Positions 26,269-36,149 of a stretch of DNA of 64,000 bases are shown here, piece by piece. How positions within the stretch are numbered: position 1 is the stretch's first letter; each line of letters begins with the position of its first letter. The notes beneath the pieces are model-generated. The model was not told the origin of the DNA and searched no databases. It worked only from the letters and a program-made list of their open reading frames with translations. This DNA comes from Vibrio atypicus (lineage in GTDB: Bacteria; Pseudomonadota; Gammaproteobacteria; Enterobacterales; Vibrionaceae): contig NZ_BLID01000001.1 in NCBI RefSeq assembly GCF_009811315.1, positions 496,001 to 560,000 on the forward strand, read 5' to 3'. A program made the translations under genes and the position numbers.

Positions 26269-28191
26269 GTGAGATTAGATGTGGAAAACATTTCCAAACT
26301 CGATCGTGTTCGCGCCGATTACAACGTTCATTACTGGAGCCAAGGCTTCTACGGTATCGACAACCAAGGTGAAGTTTATGTTTCACCTCGCAGTGACCAA
26401 GCGCATCAGGTCCCACTTAGTAACATTGTTTCTCAACTCGAACAGAAGCAGCTAAACCTGCCGGTATTAGTTCGATTCCCACAAATTTTGCACCAACGCG
26501 TGCACGGTATTTGCCAAGCCTTTAACCAGGCAATTGAAGAATACCAATACAAGAATAACTATTTGTTGGTTTACCCGATTAAAGTAAACCAGCAAAAAGA
26601 AGTGGTTGATGAGATTTTGGAAAGCCAAGCGCAGCTAGAAACTAAGCAGCTTGGCCTTGAAGCAGGCAGTAAACCTGAACTACTTGCAGTTCTAGCTCTG
26701 GCACAAAAAGCGAGCTCAGTAATTGTTTGTAATGGCTACAAAGACCGTGAATACATTCGCCTAGCGCTAATTGGTGAAAAGCTAGGCCACAAAGTATTCA
26801 TCGTACTAGAGAAGCTGTCAGAGCTTGATTTAGTGCTAAAAGAAGCAAAAAGCTTAGGCGTAAAACCTCGTTTAGGTCTACGTATTCGTCTGGCTTCTCA
26901 AGGCGCAGGCAAATGGCAATCAAGCGGCGGCGAGAAATCTAAGTTTGGTTTGGCGGCTTCTCAAGTCTTGACGGTGATTGAACGCCTTAAGAAAGAAGAC
27001 CAACTCGATGCGATGCAACTGGTTCACTTCCACCTTGGCTCACAAATGGCCAACATTCGCGACATTCGCAACGGTGTGAACGAATCTGCGCGCTTCTACT
27101 GCGAATTGCGCGCAATGGGTGCAGACATCCAGTTCTTTGATATTGGCGGTGGCTTAGCGGTCGATTACGACGGTACTCGTAGCCAATCTTCCAACTCAAT
27201 GAACTATGGCTTGATTGAGTATGCTCGCAACATTGTCAGCACTGTGGGTGACGTGTGTCAGCAATATGGTCAGCCAGAGCCTGTGATTATTTCAGAGTCT
27301 GGTCGTTCATTAACGGCGCACCACGCTGTGTTAATCACAAACGTAATCGGCACAGAGGCGTACCATCCAGAAGCGGTAAGTGCACCAAGTGTGGAAGACC
27401 CAACGCTACTGCAAAACATGTGGCGCAACTGGGAGAACCTGCAAGATGGAAGTGACGCTCGTGCATTGATTGAAATTTACAATGACACGCAAAGTGACTT
27501 GTCTGAGGTTCACTCACAATTCGCGATGGGTCTACTGAACTTGCATCAACGCGCTTGGGCTGAGCAGCTTTCGCTAAGAATTTACTTCGAGCTAAGCCGC
27601 CAAATGAGCACTAAAAACCGCTTCCACCGCCCTATTTTGGACGAGTTGAACGAGCGATTAGCCGATAAGTTCTTCGTCAACTTCTCGCTATTCCAGTCAC
27701 TGCCAGATGCATGGGGTATTGATCAGGTGTTCCCTGTTCTACCACTTTCTGGACTAGAAAACGTGGAAGATCGCCGCGCAGTTATGCTCGACATCACCTG
27801 CGACTCAGATGGTGCAATTGAGCAATACGTTGAAGGGCAAGGCATTGAGACTACACTGCCAGTTCCTGCATGGACAACAGACAAGCCGTACCTAATGGGC
27901 TTTTTCCTAGTGGGCGCGTACCAAGAGATCCTTGGTGACATGCATAACCTATTTGGTGATACACATAGTGCTGTTGTTACCGTCGACGAAAACGGCGAAG
28001 CCATCATTGAGCGTATTGATGAAGGTGACAGCGTTGAAGATATGATGCGCTACGTACACATTGACGTTGATAAGATTCGTCACAATTACCGTGAACTTGT
28101 TGCAGAGCGCGTTGAAGCTAGCGAGCAACAAACGGTACTACAAGAATTAGAAGGTGGCCTAACGGGTTACACCTATTTAGAGGATTTCTAA
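26269..28191 (+). CDS. speA: Biosynthetic arginine decarboxylase SpeA
   Basis: PLP enzyme that turns arginine into agmatine, the first step of the agmatine route to putrescine. From the GTG at 26269 ([19 protein letters not shown]) it is 640 residues, as I recall for vibrio SpeA. Signature parts are [12 protein letters not shown] with the PLP-binding Lys, [28 protein letters not shown] and, near the end, [10 protein letters not shown]. speB follows immediately after its TAA. Start is uncertain: no ribosome site precedes 26269 and the frame is open from 26155. Confidence 0.93.
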   Translation: MRLDVENISKLDRVRADYNVHYWSQGFYGIDNQGEVYVSPRSDQAHQVPLSNIVSQLEQKQLNLPVLVRFPQILHQRVHGICQAFNQAIEEYQYKNNYLLVYPIKVNQQKEVVDEILESQAQLETKQLGLEAGSKPELLAVLALAQKASSVIVCNGYKDREYIRLALIGEKLGHKVFIVLEKLSELDLVLKEAKSLGVKPRLGLRIRLASQGAGKWQSSGGEKSKFGLAASQVLTVIERLKKEDQLDAMQLVHFHLGSQMANIRDIRNGVNESARFYCELRAMGADIQFFDIGGGLAVDYDGTRSQSSNSMNYGLIEYARNIVSTVGDVCQQYGQPEPVIISESGRSLTAHHAVLITNVIGTEAYHPEAVSAPSVEDPTLLQNMWRNWENLQDGSDARALIEIYNDTQSDLSEVHSQFAMGLLNLHQRAWAEQLSLRIYFELSRQMSTKNRFHRPILDELNERLADKFFVNFSLFQSLPDAWGIDQVFPVLPLSGLENVEDRRAVMLDITCDSDGAIEQYVEGQGIETTLPVPAWTTDKPYLMGFFLVGAYQEILGDMHNLFGDTHSAVVTVDENGEAIIERIDEGDSVEDMMRYVHIDVDKIRHNYRELVAERVEASEQQTVLQELEGGLTGYTYLEDF

Positions 28192-29118
28192 ATGAATGAT
28201 TTGTTCACAAAAACTGATTATTCACTGTATTCAAACTCGATGAGTTTCATGCGTAGACCTTATCTACGCAACCCGGTCTCATCAGATGCAGATTTGGTTG
28301 TGTTAGGTGTGCCACTTGATATGGCAACATCAGGTCGCCCTGGTGCTCGTATGGGCCCAGACGCGATTCGCCGCGCATCAGTGAACTTGGCATGGGAAGG
28401 CAATAAATTCCCATGGAACTTTAACGTTTTTGACCGTGCTAAGGTGATTGATGCAGGTGACTTGGTCTTTGACTGTGGTGATGCAGAAGATTTCACATAC
28501 CGCTTAGAAGCTGCTACAAGCGAGATTCTAAAGAGTGGTAAAACTATGCTGGCATTAGGTGGTGATCACTTCATCACCCTGCCAATTCTGCGCGCGTATG
28601 CGAAGCATCACGGTGAAATGGCATTGATTCACTTCGATGCGCACACCGATACTTACGCAAACGGAAGCAGCTACGACCATGGCACCATGTTCTACCATGC
28701 GCCAAATGAAGGCCTGATCTCGCCTAAACACTCGGTACAAATTGGTATTCGTACTGAGTATGATCAGCAAGATCACGGCTTCAACGTAATTAACGCGATG
28801 GAAGCGAACGACTTAAGCGCCGAAGACATCGTCGCACGCGTTCGTGACATTATCGGCAACAAACCAGTTTACGTGACGTTTGACATTGACTGTTTGGATC
28901 CAGCGTTTGCACCGGGCACAGGTACGCCTGTATGTGGTGGCCTTAACTCCGATAAGGTGTTGAAGATTCTACGTGGCTTGGCGGGCGTAAACATTGTTGG
29001 TATGGATGTGGTTGAAGTATCTCCACCTTATGACCACAGTGATTTAACTGCTCTAGCAGGCGCAACTGTCGCTCTTGAGCTGATGTACGCTTGGGCATTC
29101 AATCGCGAGAGCGAATGA
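28192..29118 (+). CDS. speB: Agmatinase SpeB
   Basis: 308-residue ureohydrolase that splits agmatine into putrescine and urea. The manganese ligands are in GGDHFITLP (near 122), HFDAHTDTY (about 144-152) and [16 protein letters not shown] (near 227), all intact. It begins at the base after the speA stop codon, so the two enzymes of the pathway are made together. A strong terminator follows. Confidence 0.93.
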   Translation: MNDLFTKTDYSLYSNSMSFMRRPYLRNPVSSDADLVVLGVPLDMATSGRPGARMGPDAIRRASVNLAWEGNKFPWNFNVFDRAKVIDAGDLVFDCGDAEDFTYRLEAATSEILKSGKTMLALGGDHFITLPILRAYAKHHGEMALIHFDAHTDTYANGSSYDHGTMFYHAPNEGLISPKHSVQIGIRTEYDQQDHGFNVINAMEANDLSAEDIVARVRDIIGNKPVYVTFDIDCLDPAFAPGTGTPVCGGLNSDKVLKILRGLAGVNIVGMDVVEVSPPYDHSDLTALAGATVALELMYAWAFNRESE

Positions 29119-29151
29119 CGTAATAACTGTCTAAACACGGCTAAATAGAAT

Positions 29152-29188
29152 AAGGGTCAGCGTATTCCCATACGCTGACCCTTTTTAT
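29152..29188 (+). terminator. Terminator of speAB
   Basis: Perfect 14-bp stem (29152-29165 with 29170-29183, core GGGTCAGCGTAT) and a TCCC loop, followed by a T-run. It may also serve the convergent symporter gene, weakly. Confidence 0.92.
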
Positions 29189-29214
29189 TGTCCTAAGATT
29201 AACGCTGATTCACT

Positions 29215-30603
29215 CTAAGTCCAGAAAGTCATCGCAATAAGAGTAAGAGCACCAATACAAGCGATATTAAGTAAAATACCAACCTTCATCATCTCGCTTT
29301 GCTTCACATGGCCTGAGCCAAACACAATAGCATTCGGTGGCGTAGCTACAGGCAGCATAAATGCACAAGAAGCCGCAACAGCGATCAATACGGACAGAAT
29401 CACTGGAGACATACCAAACGCTTCTGCCACACTCGCAAAAATAGGAATCAATAGAGCCGCACTCGCCGTATTACTAGCAAACTCAGTCAGGAAAACCACA
29501 AACACAGCAATCACAGCGATAATGAAGAAAATTCCTAGATGAGCAATCATCTCGCTCAAGCCGTTCGCTAAGAAGACACTGGTTCCTGTTGCTTTAAGAA
29601 CATTACTCAAACAGATACCGCCACCAAAGAGCAGCAAAACGCCCCAGTCCGCCGTCTTCTCAATATCTTTCCAATGCACAACGCGCGCAAAGTTCACCGC
29701 GACAATCGCACCCAGCGCCACAACAGTATCAAACTTAGCGTATCCGCCAATCATTGCGTTGATAGGCTTACTGAAGATCCACAAGCAAACTGTCGCAGCA
29801 AAAATAGCCAATGTCACAACTTTGCCCTTGTCCCAGTTCACTGCGTCATGGTTTAACTCAAACTGACCATCTAGCTTTGGCTTCAATACAGCATAAAGAA
29901 CCGCTATCGCAACAGGCAGTAAAATCAGGGTTGTCGGTACACCAAAGCTCATCCATTCAGTAAATGTCAGCCCTACTTCTGCCGCTGCTATCGCATTCGG
30001 TGGGCTACCAACAATTGTCGCGATACCACCAATACTTGCACTGTAGGCAATACCAAGAAGAACGAAAACATAGGTCTTGTGACCACTTTCTGAATTTACT
30101 TTACTTAAAACACCCAGAACGAGAGGCAACATCATTGCCGTGGTCGCAGTATTACTGATCCACATTGACAATGCAGCAGTCACGCCGAACAGCATAAAAA
30201 CTGCGACGCTCATTTTACCCTTGGCTAAGATCAGCACCTTGTCGGCAATTACTTTATCTAACCCTTGACGGTGCATGGCTGCGGCTAATGCAAAGCCACC
30301 GAGGAAAAGAAAGATGATTGAGTTAGCAAAGTTATTCAATGCGGTTTGAGTATCAAACACACCAAACAATACCGCCATTATTGGCACTAAAATGGCGGTA
30401 ACTGTCACGTGAAGTGCCTCTGTCAGCCATAAAATCGCGACGAACAACAGCATACAGATCCCCAATACGACTTGAGGATCAAAAGGAAGAGTAAAGTACA
30501 AAACCGCAAACAGAGCGATATCAGCAAGGATAATCATACTGTTGCGGTTGAAGAACCATTCTCGAGTATTGTTGGGCAAAGGGACACTATCATTTCTATT
30601 CAT
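29215..30603 (-). CDS. Na+/dicarboxylate symporter, DASS (INDY) family
   Basis: 462 residues, the same length as VcINDY of V. cholerae, with about 11 membrane helices. The two Ser-Asn-Thr motifs that bind Na+ and substrate are present ([12 protein letters not shown] near 151 and [12 protein letters not shown] near 377). It probably takes up C4-dicarboxylates such as succinate and malate with sodium. The ATG at 30603 gives [12 protein letters not shown]. The upstream 158 bases hold a repeated TTGTTAACCACAT motif likely to bind a regulator. Confidence 0.88.
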   Translation of the reverse strand: MNRNDSVPLPNNTREWFFNRNSMIILADIALFAVLYFTLPFDPQVVLGICMLLFVAILWLTEALHVTVTAILVPIMAVLFGVFDTQTALNNFANSIIFLFLGGFALAAAMHRQGLDKVIADKVLILAKGKMSVAVFMLFGVTAALSMWISNTATTAMMLPLVLGVLSKVNSESGHKTYVFVLLGIAYSASIGGIATIVGSPPNAIAAAEVGLTFTEWMSFGVPTTLILLPVAIAVLYAVLKPKLDGQFELNHDAVNWDKGKVVTLAIFAATVCLWIFSKPINAMIGGYAKFDTVVALGAIVAVNFARVVHWKDIEKTADWGVLLLFGGGICLSNVLKATGTSVFLANGLSEMIAHLGIFFIIAVIAVFVVFLTEFASNTASAALLIPIFASVAEAFGMSPVILSVLIAVAASCAFMLPVATPPNAIVFGSGHVKQSEMMKVGILLNIACIGALTLIAMTFWT

Positions 30604-30684
30604 TATTATATTTCCTTATGAGGGCCTTGTGGCATAGCAAATGATCCCACACAAGCTCACTAGGAAATATTTTTCATTGCGAAT

Positions 30685-30727
30685 TTGTTAACCACATCAA
30701 CATCATGGTTATAATTGTTAACCACAT
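30685..30727. promoter_or_regulatory. Direct repeats of TTGTTAACCACAT upstream of symporter
   Basis: The 13-mer occurs at 30685-30697 and 30715-30727, exactly 30 bases apart. Between them TGGTTA (30706-30711) forms an inverted repeat with TAACCA (30719-30724). It lies about 80-125 bases upstream of the symporter start, where an operator for a dicarboxylate regulator would be expected. Confidence 0.65.
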
Positions 30728-30761
30728 GAATAAATTAAATAAGTTCCCATACAGCTTTTAA

Positions 30762-31613
30762 CTAGTTACCACTCAACTCATCGAAACTTTGCATAACCTC
30801 TTTACACTTCATAACGCGGCCATGCCCTTGACCCTGAGTCGCCACCAATGAAACATTACTCATCTCATCCGCTGCTCGTTGTGATACCGAGAACTTAGTG
30901 AATTTATCCCCCTCATCATGGACAATAATAGTCGCTGCAGTGCGAAGTTTAAGTTTATTGTATGGATCAACCGATTGAATTGGATAACGATATTGCTCTT
31001 CAATCTCAGATACCACAGCATTAAATAGACGCATCGAGTACCCAGAACGCGCCACACTACCAAATAAGTTTTCTAAATAATCCAGTACCGGTGCAATCAA
31101 TAAGAAAGGTTTATCAGCCAACTTTTGGTGATGACACTCTATTGAGGACGCAGTACCCATGCTATGGCCAACAAGCCCAGCAACCTCGTCCACACTATCT
31201 AAAATAGCTTCAAGCCCATGTACAAATGCCGGGATATGACCGTACATACCCTCACTCTGACCATGTGCTGGATGATCATAAGCCAAAGCAGTGAAACCGC
31301 GGCTTGCAATATGCTCCATCAGCGGGAAAAACTGACTCGCACTACCAGACCAACCATGAGTTAAGATCCAAACAGGTCCACTCCCCAACTGGTAAGTCTG
31401 CAATGTCCCCTCTTTAGAGACCACCTCCCCTCGAACCAAGCCCTCTGGCTCTGTATTTTTAGGTTTCGTCCTTACCGGAGTCAGCAGTAACTTACGAGCT
31501 GTTTTCTCTGCGTGCTTCGGTGCCACCGTATGATGAAGACGTGTCGTGATGTTTACTAAACTCTTCTTCACACTGAATTTATTGGAAGTATTAAAGTAGA
31601 TCTTCTCACTCAT
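30762..31613 (-). CDS. Alpha/beta hydrolase
   Basis: 283-residue soluble hydrolase. The oxyanion HGWSGSASQF (near 90), the nucleophile elbow GLVGHSMGTA (near 147, Ser nucleophile) and a C-terminal HGR (VATQGQGHGRVMK) give a complete Ser-His pair; the acid is probably the Asp of VHDEGDKFT. The substrate is unknown. A TetR gene lies 104 bases upstream on the same strand and probably shares its control. Confidence 0.8.
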   Translation of the reverse strand: MSEKIYFNTSNKFSVKKSLVNITTRLHHTVAPKHAEKTARKLLLTPVRTKPKNTEPEGLVRGEVVSKEGTLQTYQLGSGPVWILTHGWSGSASQFFPLMEHIASRGFTALAYDHPAHGQSEGMYGHIPAFVHGLEAILDSVDEVAGLVGHSMGTASSIECHHQKLADKPFLLIAPVLDYLENLFGSVARSGYSMRLFNAVVSEIEEQYRYPIQSVDPYNKLKLRTAATIIVHDEGDKFTKFSVSQRAADEMSNVSLVATQGQGHGRVMKCKEVMQSFDELSGN

Positions 31614-31717
31614 GGTCTTTGTCCTTTTCGTTCACTATCGACACCCACCAAAAGCGAACGACCGTGCTATTTTAATTTAAATAATAAGCCAAGTGAGACA
31701 CTCAGCTTATATCGATT

Positions 31718-32305
31718 CTATTTCCAGCTAGCTATCAGGCGCTTCACACCTTGCCAAAAATGCTGGTAGCTCGCCTCTTCCCCGTGTAGGGAGTAGAACA
31801 GGTGAGCACTTAAATACAGGCCATACAGCTCAAATGTTGCCTGTTTAGGGTCGAGGTCTTGGCGAAATTCACCGTTCTCTACCCCTTTCGCAATTTGAAT
31901 ACGTAAATACTCAATCCAAGTTGCGATGGTTTTTTTCAGTACTTGTTGAGTCGGTGGAGCATCGGACCCTGTTTCTTTCCAAGCATCGAGAAACATACAA
32001 CTGCCCTGAAACGAATGATTCCAACCTAACCAATTATCCAGTAGCGTGGTTAGCTTTTGTTCAATGGATAGTGATGTTTGTTCACGCGCAGGTGCTATAA
32101 CCCGTTGAGTAAAGATAAGATTGGCATACTCCAACACCGAGGTTTGCAAATTGTCCTTGGAGTTAAAGTGAGCAAATAGTCCGCTCTTTGACATACCGCA
32201 CTGCTTAGCTAATTCCCCAATGGTTAAGCTTTCTAAACCATTCTCACTGGCAAGCTTAAACGCATTACTTAGAATATTATCCCGGGTAATTTTGCCTTTA
32301 CTCAT
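31718..32305 (-). CDS. TetR-family regulator
   Basis: 195 residues. The N-terminal helix-turn-helix is LTIGELAKQCGMSKSGLFAHFNSKDNL (in two parts near 25-50), followed by a ligand-binding domain with a TetR_C type end. It is likely autoregulated and controls the downstream hydrolase; the inducer is unknown. It starts at the ATG at 32305. Confidence 0.85.
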   Translation of the reverse strand: MSKGKITRDNILSNAFKLASENGLESLTIGELAKQCGMSKSGLFAHFNSKDNLQTSVLEYANLIFTQRVIAPAREQTSLSIEQKLTTLLDNWLGWNHSFQGSCMFLDAWKETGSDAPPTQQVLKKTIATWIEYLRIQIAKGVENGEFRQDLDPKQATFELYGLYLSAHLFYSLHGEEASYQHFWQGVKRLIASWK

Positions 32306-32631
32306 ACAACACTCTCTAAAGTACTTAAAACTATTTTTAGCACACTCGTTCTTTTTTGCAAATTTTTATCTCGAAGAACGATAACAGCTTTGGGTAGTTT
32401 TACCTTATGTCCCTCTGTGAGATGAGAAGAAAGCGATAAGTCAATTGCCCAAACAAATACAAGCAAAGCTATTGATAAGAAAATAAAATACTTGATAAAC
32501 AGGAAAGAGAGATATCTCTCTCAGTCTCGGTATACGGTGCTCATATCACGAGCAAAACATGCATCAAAATCATTTTTTGATGAATAGATAACTGCTAGTG
32601 TCGCCGTTTATTTTCCTTTTTAATACACGTT
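32306..32631. other. Divergent intergenic region, tetR / acyltransferase
   Basis: 326 AT-rich bases with no plausible gene. Near the plus-strand gene is a small hairpin (CATCAAAA at 32562-32569 with TTTTGATG at 32575-32582). No clear TetR operator stands out. Confidence 0.5.
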
Positions 32632-33654
32632 ATGAGTCACAAAAAAATTTCCAGTATTGAGCTAGGTCGTGTTGTGGCGATCCTTGCGATTGTTGCCATG
32701 CATTGCCAGATGTTTCTTTCTTACTGGCAGTATGAAGGTACGCCTTGGTTTGGTTACGTTTTTAACCAAACTACACGGTTCGCAGTGCCTCTGTTTTTCC
32801 TCATCTCCGGTTATTTAATACAACCCAAATTAATCGTAGACCCCATCTCAACTTTGAAACAGTATCTTTCGCCGCTAATTCGTATTTTTGTTGTATGGAG
32901 CATTATTTGCCTGTTGATGCCTTTCAATTTGCAAACGGTTATAGAACAAGGATATTTAACAGAACGACAAGGTTACTGGGATTTTCTCGCTCAAACACCA
33001 CTCAACACGATATTGGAAGGCGGCTTAGTTCATTTATGGTTTATTCCCGCATTAATGTCGGCTGCAATCATTGCTGCGATACTCGCTAAACTTAACAAGC
33101 TAAGCCTATTTGTGCCGATCGGATTTATTCTGTATGGCTATGGCGTATTGGCAGGCAGTTATGAAGTGTTAACAGGGATCGGATCACCCTTTTTCACCCG
33201 CAACGGACCTTTCTTCAGTACACTATTATTTGCTATAGGTTTTGCTATTCGAGAAAGAAATATTCAAACCACAAGTAAGCAAGCCCTAACCATTGCGGCG
33301 ATAGGAATGGCAATGCACTTTAGTGAAGCCTACATGCTTTCCAATTTTGAACAGCCATTTAATGGTAATGACTTCTTGCTTGGTACTTGCTTGTGGGGAA
33401 GTGGCTTGTTTCTATGGTTGCTAACAAAGCCAGAGCTTGGAGAAGGGTTACGGCTCACTTCACTTTCAAAATATGTGTTACCAATCTACGTTGCGCACTT
33501 GCCTATTATCATTCTCATGATGAACTTCGTGCGCTTTAATGAATTAACCGATTTAACCAAAGACGCAGTGGTACTCTCCGGGACACTCATCATCACGTTA
33601 CTACTGGTGTTAGGGTTGTCTAAAACGCCGCTTTATCGCTGGTTATTCAGGTAG
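32632..33654 (+). CDS. Acyltransferase family 3 membrane protein (OafA/WecH-like)
   Basis: 340 residues with about ten membrane helices. SIELGRVVAILAIVAMHCQMF, with an R-x(9)-H spacing in helix 1, and TRFAVPLFFLISGYL are the Acyl_transf_3 signatures. Members transfer acetyl or other acyl groups to sugars of surface polysaccharides or peptides. No sugar genes are nearby, so the acceptor is unknown; WecH is the closest small relative in mind. It has its own terminator. Confidence 0.85.
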   Translation: MSHKKISSIELGRVVAILAIVAMHCQMFLSYWQYEGTPWFGYVFNQTTRFAVPLFFLISGYLIQPKLIVDPISTLKQYLSPLIRIFVVWSIICLLMPFNLQTVIEQGYLTERQGYWDFLAQTPLNTILEGGLVHLWFIPALMSAAIIAAILAKLNKLSLFVPIGFILYGYGVLAGSYEVLTGIGSPFFTRNGPFFSTLLFAIGFAIRERNIQTTSKQALTIAAIGMAMHFSEAYMLSNFEQPFNGNDFLLGTCLWGSGLFLWLLTKPELGEGLRLTSLSKYVLPIYVAHLPIIILMMNFVRFNELTDLTKDAVVLSGTLIITLLLVLGLSKTPLYRWLFR

Positions 33655-33686
33655 AAAAAAAGCGATGGTCAAGCCATCGCTTTTTT
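33655..33686. terminator. Bidirectional terminator
   Basis: GCGATGG (33662-33668) pairs with CCATCGC (33674-33680), flanked by seven A and six T. It serves the acyltransferase and the convergent MAPEG gene. Confidence 0.9.
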
Positions 33687-33701
33687 AATGACACTCGACA
33701 A

Positions 33702-34088
33702 CTACCAAAGCCTTTCAAATGGGAGATAAAACAAATTCAGAGCGATGAGCGTGACGATAACCACAAACGTCAGCTTCATTCCGGTAATTCGACCTTTGAG
33801 CTTATCGGCCAAAATACTTCTCGCATGAAGTACCCGCCCAACAACGAACGCTATCCCACAAAGGTGTATCAACCACAAACCCGCCCCATTGTATTCAAGT
33901 AAAGCCATTAAGATGAGAGTAATGGGAACGTAATCAACCGCATTGCTATGCGCACTTCTTGCCATTTGTAATGCGTCTACTCCACCATCAGCGTATTTGA
34001 CTTGGGCTTTGCGTCGCTGCTTAATGACTTCAACAGACAACCAAATCATTATCCCTGCTAAAATCGCTGCATAAAGCGCTGTGACCAT
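33702..34088 (-). CDS. MAPEG-family membrane protein
   Basis: 128 residues with four membrane helices and the motif ARSAHSNAVDYVPITLILMA, typical of MAPEG (membrane-associated eicosanoid/glutathione metabolism) proteins, with an Arg-x-x-His-x-Asn-x-x-Asp/Glu pattern that can bind glutathione. The true substrate is not known in bacteria. AAGGAG lies 8 bases before the ATG at 34088. It is downstream of a GST gene, which is suggestive, but a terminator separates them. Confidence 0.85.
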   Translation of the reverse strand: MVTALYAAILAGIMIWLSVEVIKQRRKAQVKYADGGVDALQMARSAHSNAVDYVPITLILMALLEYNGAGLWLIHLCGIAFVVGRVLHARSILADKLKGRITGMKLTFVVIVTLIALNLFYLPFERLW

Positions 34089-34132
34089 CAAACTACTCCT
34101 TGTTCGCTGTTATTGAATGTTCAATTAAACAT

Positions 34133-34158
34133 AAAAAAGCCCCGCTGAACAGCGAGGC
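34133..34158 (-). terminator. Terminator of the GST gene
   Basis: On the minus strand GCC(T)CGCTG pairs with CAGCG(G)GGC (34139-34158, one mismatch), followed by six T. It lies 22 bases past the GST stop codon. Confidence 0.8.
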
Positions 34159-34180
34159 AATAAAAATACAGGATGTGCCA

Positions 34181-34870
34181 TTAGCAACAATTCGTGCTGC
34201 AACCAGACGACGTTTTACAGTCTTCTCCTTTTCCTAGAAAGGTCTTATCAGATAGATAAAAGTCTGAGAATGCTTGTTCAAAATCCCCTGATACAGTCTT
34301 CGCCACCAATCCCGAATCCATCAAATGTGTCTGCCACATTTGAACTTTTGGAAAACCTTTAAGCATATCGAAACAGATACGCGATTTAATAATACTTGCA
34401 CGGTGCAGGAGAGGTAGCCAAGCAATATCGACGTTACTCAATTGCTCGCCTTTAAATAAAGGGCCCACCAGCTTACGCTCCACTTTGTCGAACGCTTTCG
34501 CTAGCTTCTCCACTCTCTCTTCTAGGGTATCCTGAGTGCTGCTGCTCATCGCGCCACATTGAGGCAAGTAATGCTTTGATCCTAAGTAACTCCATGCTCT
34601 ATCTAAAGCGCGTTGCTCATTGCTAATACCTTGCTCAAGCGGACCAAACTCATCTTCGATGTACTCAACAATCGCATCAGACTCAAACAATGCCGTTCCA
34701 CTCTCAGTAATCAGCAATGGCACTTGTCCGTTAGGTGAAACTTCTAAGAACCACTGAGGCTTGTTACTCAAACTGATGTATTCAATCTCATACGGGATCT
34801 TGTTTGCTTCTAGAGCAGCGGTGACGCGTTGAACGAATGGGCAAATTTTAAAACTAACAATCTTGATCAT
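34181..34870 (-). CDS. Glutathione S-transferase-like protein with Cys-rich tail
   Basis: 229 residues. The N-terminal thioredoxin-like GST domain has CPFVQRVTAALEANKIPYE and the conserved SPNGQVPLL and ESDAIVEYIE elements; an alpha-helical domain follows. The last dozen residues (CKTSSGCSTNCC) form a cluster of four cysteines that is not part of a normal GST and could bind a thiophilic metal or metalloid. It lies 107 bases after the sigma-factor gene on the same strand, so it could be co-transcribed or a target of that sigma factor. Confidence 0.8.
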   Translation of the reverse strand: MIKIVSFKICPFVQRVTAALEANKIPYEIEYISLSNKPQWFLEVSPNGQVPLLITESGTALFESDAIVEYIEDEFGPLEQGISNEQRALDRAWSYLGSKHYLPQCGAMSSSTQDTLEERVEKLAKAFDKVERKLVGPLFKGEQLSNVDIAWLPLLHRASIIKSRICFDMLKGFPKVQMWQTHLMDSGLVAKTVSGDFEQAFSDFYLSDKTFLGKGEDCKTSSGCSTNCC

Positions 34871-34977
34871 TTTCGACTCTTCTCATTTAGGAGGATGCCT
34901 TTTTGCATCGCTTACACCCTTAAGACGAGAGAGTCATAAAAAAGACGACCAATGAGTGAAAATTTTTTTGATTAATT

Positions 34978-35550
34978 TTAACAACGAGTGCAACTGTCTG
35001 ATTTTATTTCACAATCAATAGGGTTGCCATATTGATCAAGCTCTAAAGTACAGCACCCTTCGAACAGTTTACGAAGTTCCATACGACCTTTTTGGACTCG
35101 AGATTTCAATGTTGAATAACTCACGCCAACCTTTTGGGCCAACAGCTTTTGGCTTTCACCTTTTAGATCTACGGCATCTAGCAACTGCGCCTGCTCACTA
35201 GGTAACGCTTCAACAAAAGGCTGAATACATGTTGCCATTTGTTGCTCTAGCGAAGCCTCTTCTTCTGCAAACCATAATTCGTCAGCTTGCAGAGCACCAT
35301 CGCGCTGCTGTTTTGCCCGTTTACGGTAAAAATCAATAATAGTGCGATTTGCTAACTGAAATAACCAAGATTTGATGCTCTCTGCTTCTTTTACTGTTGA
35401 GAGACTTTGATAAGTTTTAATCAATATCTCTTGCAGCAAATCATCCACATCGTCAGGGTTACTGACCTTAGATTGGAGAAAAGCCTTAAGTGCCTGCTGA
35501 TATTTAGCCCAAACCGACTCTAGAGTTAAAGGAGGATTAACAACGTTCAT
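34978..35550 (-). CDS. sigZ: SigZ-like ECF sigma factor with Cys-rich end
   Basis: 190 residues. Sigma region 2 is seen as VDDLLQEILIKTYQSLSTVKEAESIKSWLFQLANRTIIDFYRK (in parts, about 30-75) and region 4 as LKGESQKLLAQKVGVSYSTLKSRVQKGRMEL (about 125-155). The C-terminus carries five Cys (GCC, DC, SC, RC), which suggests direct thiol or metal sensing. No anti-sigma gene is visible. The ATG at 35550 overlaps the arsR end by 14 bases; a TTG at 35580 is less likely. The SigZ name comes from family resemblance. Confidence 0.78.
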   Translation of the reverse strand: MNVVNPPLTLESVWAKYQQALKAFLQSKVSNPDDVDDLLQEILIKTYQSLSTVKEAESIKSWLFQLANRTIIDFYRKRAKQQRDGALQADELWFAEEEASLEQQMATCIQPFVEALPSEQAQLLDAVDLKGESQKLLAQKVGVSYSTLKSRVQKGRMELRKLFEGCCTLELDQYGNPIDCEIKSDSCTRC

Positions 35551-35830
35551 CGCTACAACATTCGGCTTGCAAGAATTCAATTACACCCGCTAAGCATTGA
35601 TATTCAGCAACACAAAACAAAGTGCGACCTTCGCGGCGTTGACTAAGAAGCCCCGCCGACGCCAAACTCGAGATGTGATGTGAAAGCGTTGAACCTGGAA
35701 TAGCTAGCTGCTCTTGAATCGAACCGACTGCAATGCCTTGATAACCCGCTTTAACCACACTCTTATAAATAGATAAGCGTGTCGGATGACCCAACTCTTT
35801 TAACGCTTTGGCGACAACTTCTAGTTCCAT
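35537..35830 (-). CDS. ArsR/SmtB-family metal(loid)-responsive repressor
   Basis: 97 residues with a winged helix (HPTRLSIYKSVVKAG, SIQEQLAIPGSTLSHHISSLASAGLL) and Cys-rich end (AECCSDERC). ArsR repressors leave the DNA when arsenite, antimonite or another soft metal binds such cysteines. A near-perfect inverted repeat lies 20 bases upstream of the start (35850-35877), so autorepression is likely. A matching repeat precedes the DUF318 permease. It is followed directly by the sigma-factor gene. Confidence 0.85.
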   Translation of the reverse strand: MELEVVAKALKELGHPTRLSIYKSVVKAGYQGIAVGSIQEQLAIPGSTLSHHISSLASAGLLSQRREGRTLFCVAEYQCLAGVIEFLQAECCSDERC

Positions 35831-35849
35831 GCTGATCTCACTACAAATG

Positions 35850-35877
35850 ATATATTTCCAGAGTAATGGAAATATAT
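35850..35877. promoter_or_regulatory. Putative ArsR operator at arsR
   Basis: ATATATTTCCA (35850-35860) and TGGAAATATAT (35867-35877) are perfect 11-bp arms around six bases. The site lies just upstream of the arsR ATG (35830). The spacing and core ATTTC(C/G)A match a second repeat at 36556-36577 before the permease. Confidence 0.75.
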
Positions 35878-35960
35878 ATCACATGCAACATAACCGAAGA
35901 ACCCGTCGACTTTCTAGAGCGCGTTAACCTTTCATCCACGAAAGGAATAGCGCGACAAAA

Positions 35961-36110
35961 CTAAAACAAGCCATTCACCACAAGGGTTAAGAAAATGCCT
36001 ACAATAAAACTTGGTGAATGAAAACGACGCGCATTTCCCTTGTAGTACTCTCTAGTTAACTCTTCTTGATAAGTTTTCGTTGCTAAGTCTTTTACATATC
36101 CATTTTGCAT
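35961..36110 (-). CDS. 49-residue membrane protein with SoxR-like promoter
   Basis: Starts at the ATG at 36110 with AAGGAG 8 bases upstream. The N-terminal 30 residues are polar and basic (TYQEELTREYYKGNARRFH) and the end is one membrane segment (PSFIVGIFLTLVVNGLF), suggesting an inner-membrane anchor with the N-terminus in the cytoplasm. I do not know the family. The promoter contains a SoxR-type box (36150-36167), so induction by redox-cycling agents is likely. Confidence 0.65.
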   Translation of the reverse strand: MQNGYVKDLATKTYQEELTREYYKGNARRFHSPSFIVGIFLTLVVNGLF

Positions 36111-36149
36111 AATTTGCTCTCCTTGCGTTAATTCAGGATAAGCATAAAA

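Noticed and set aside
27723..28007. Antisense open frame inside speA
   Set aside because: A shadow of the speA reading frame without any independent support.
34871..34977. SigZ-dependent promoter for the GST gene
   Set aside because: A CGTC-like -10 occurs on the minus strand, but I could not pair it with a convincing -35, so it is not reported.
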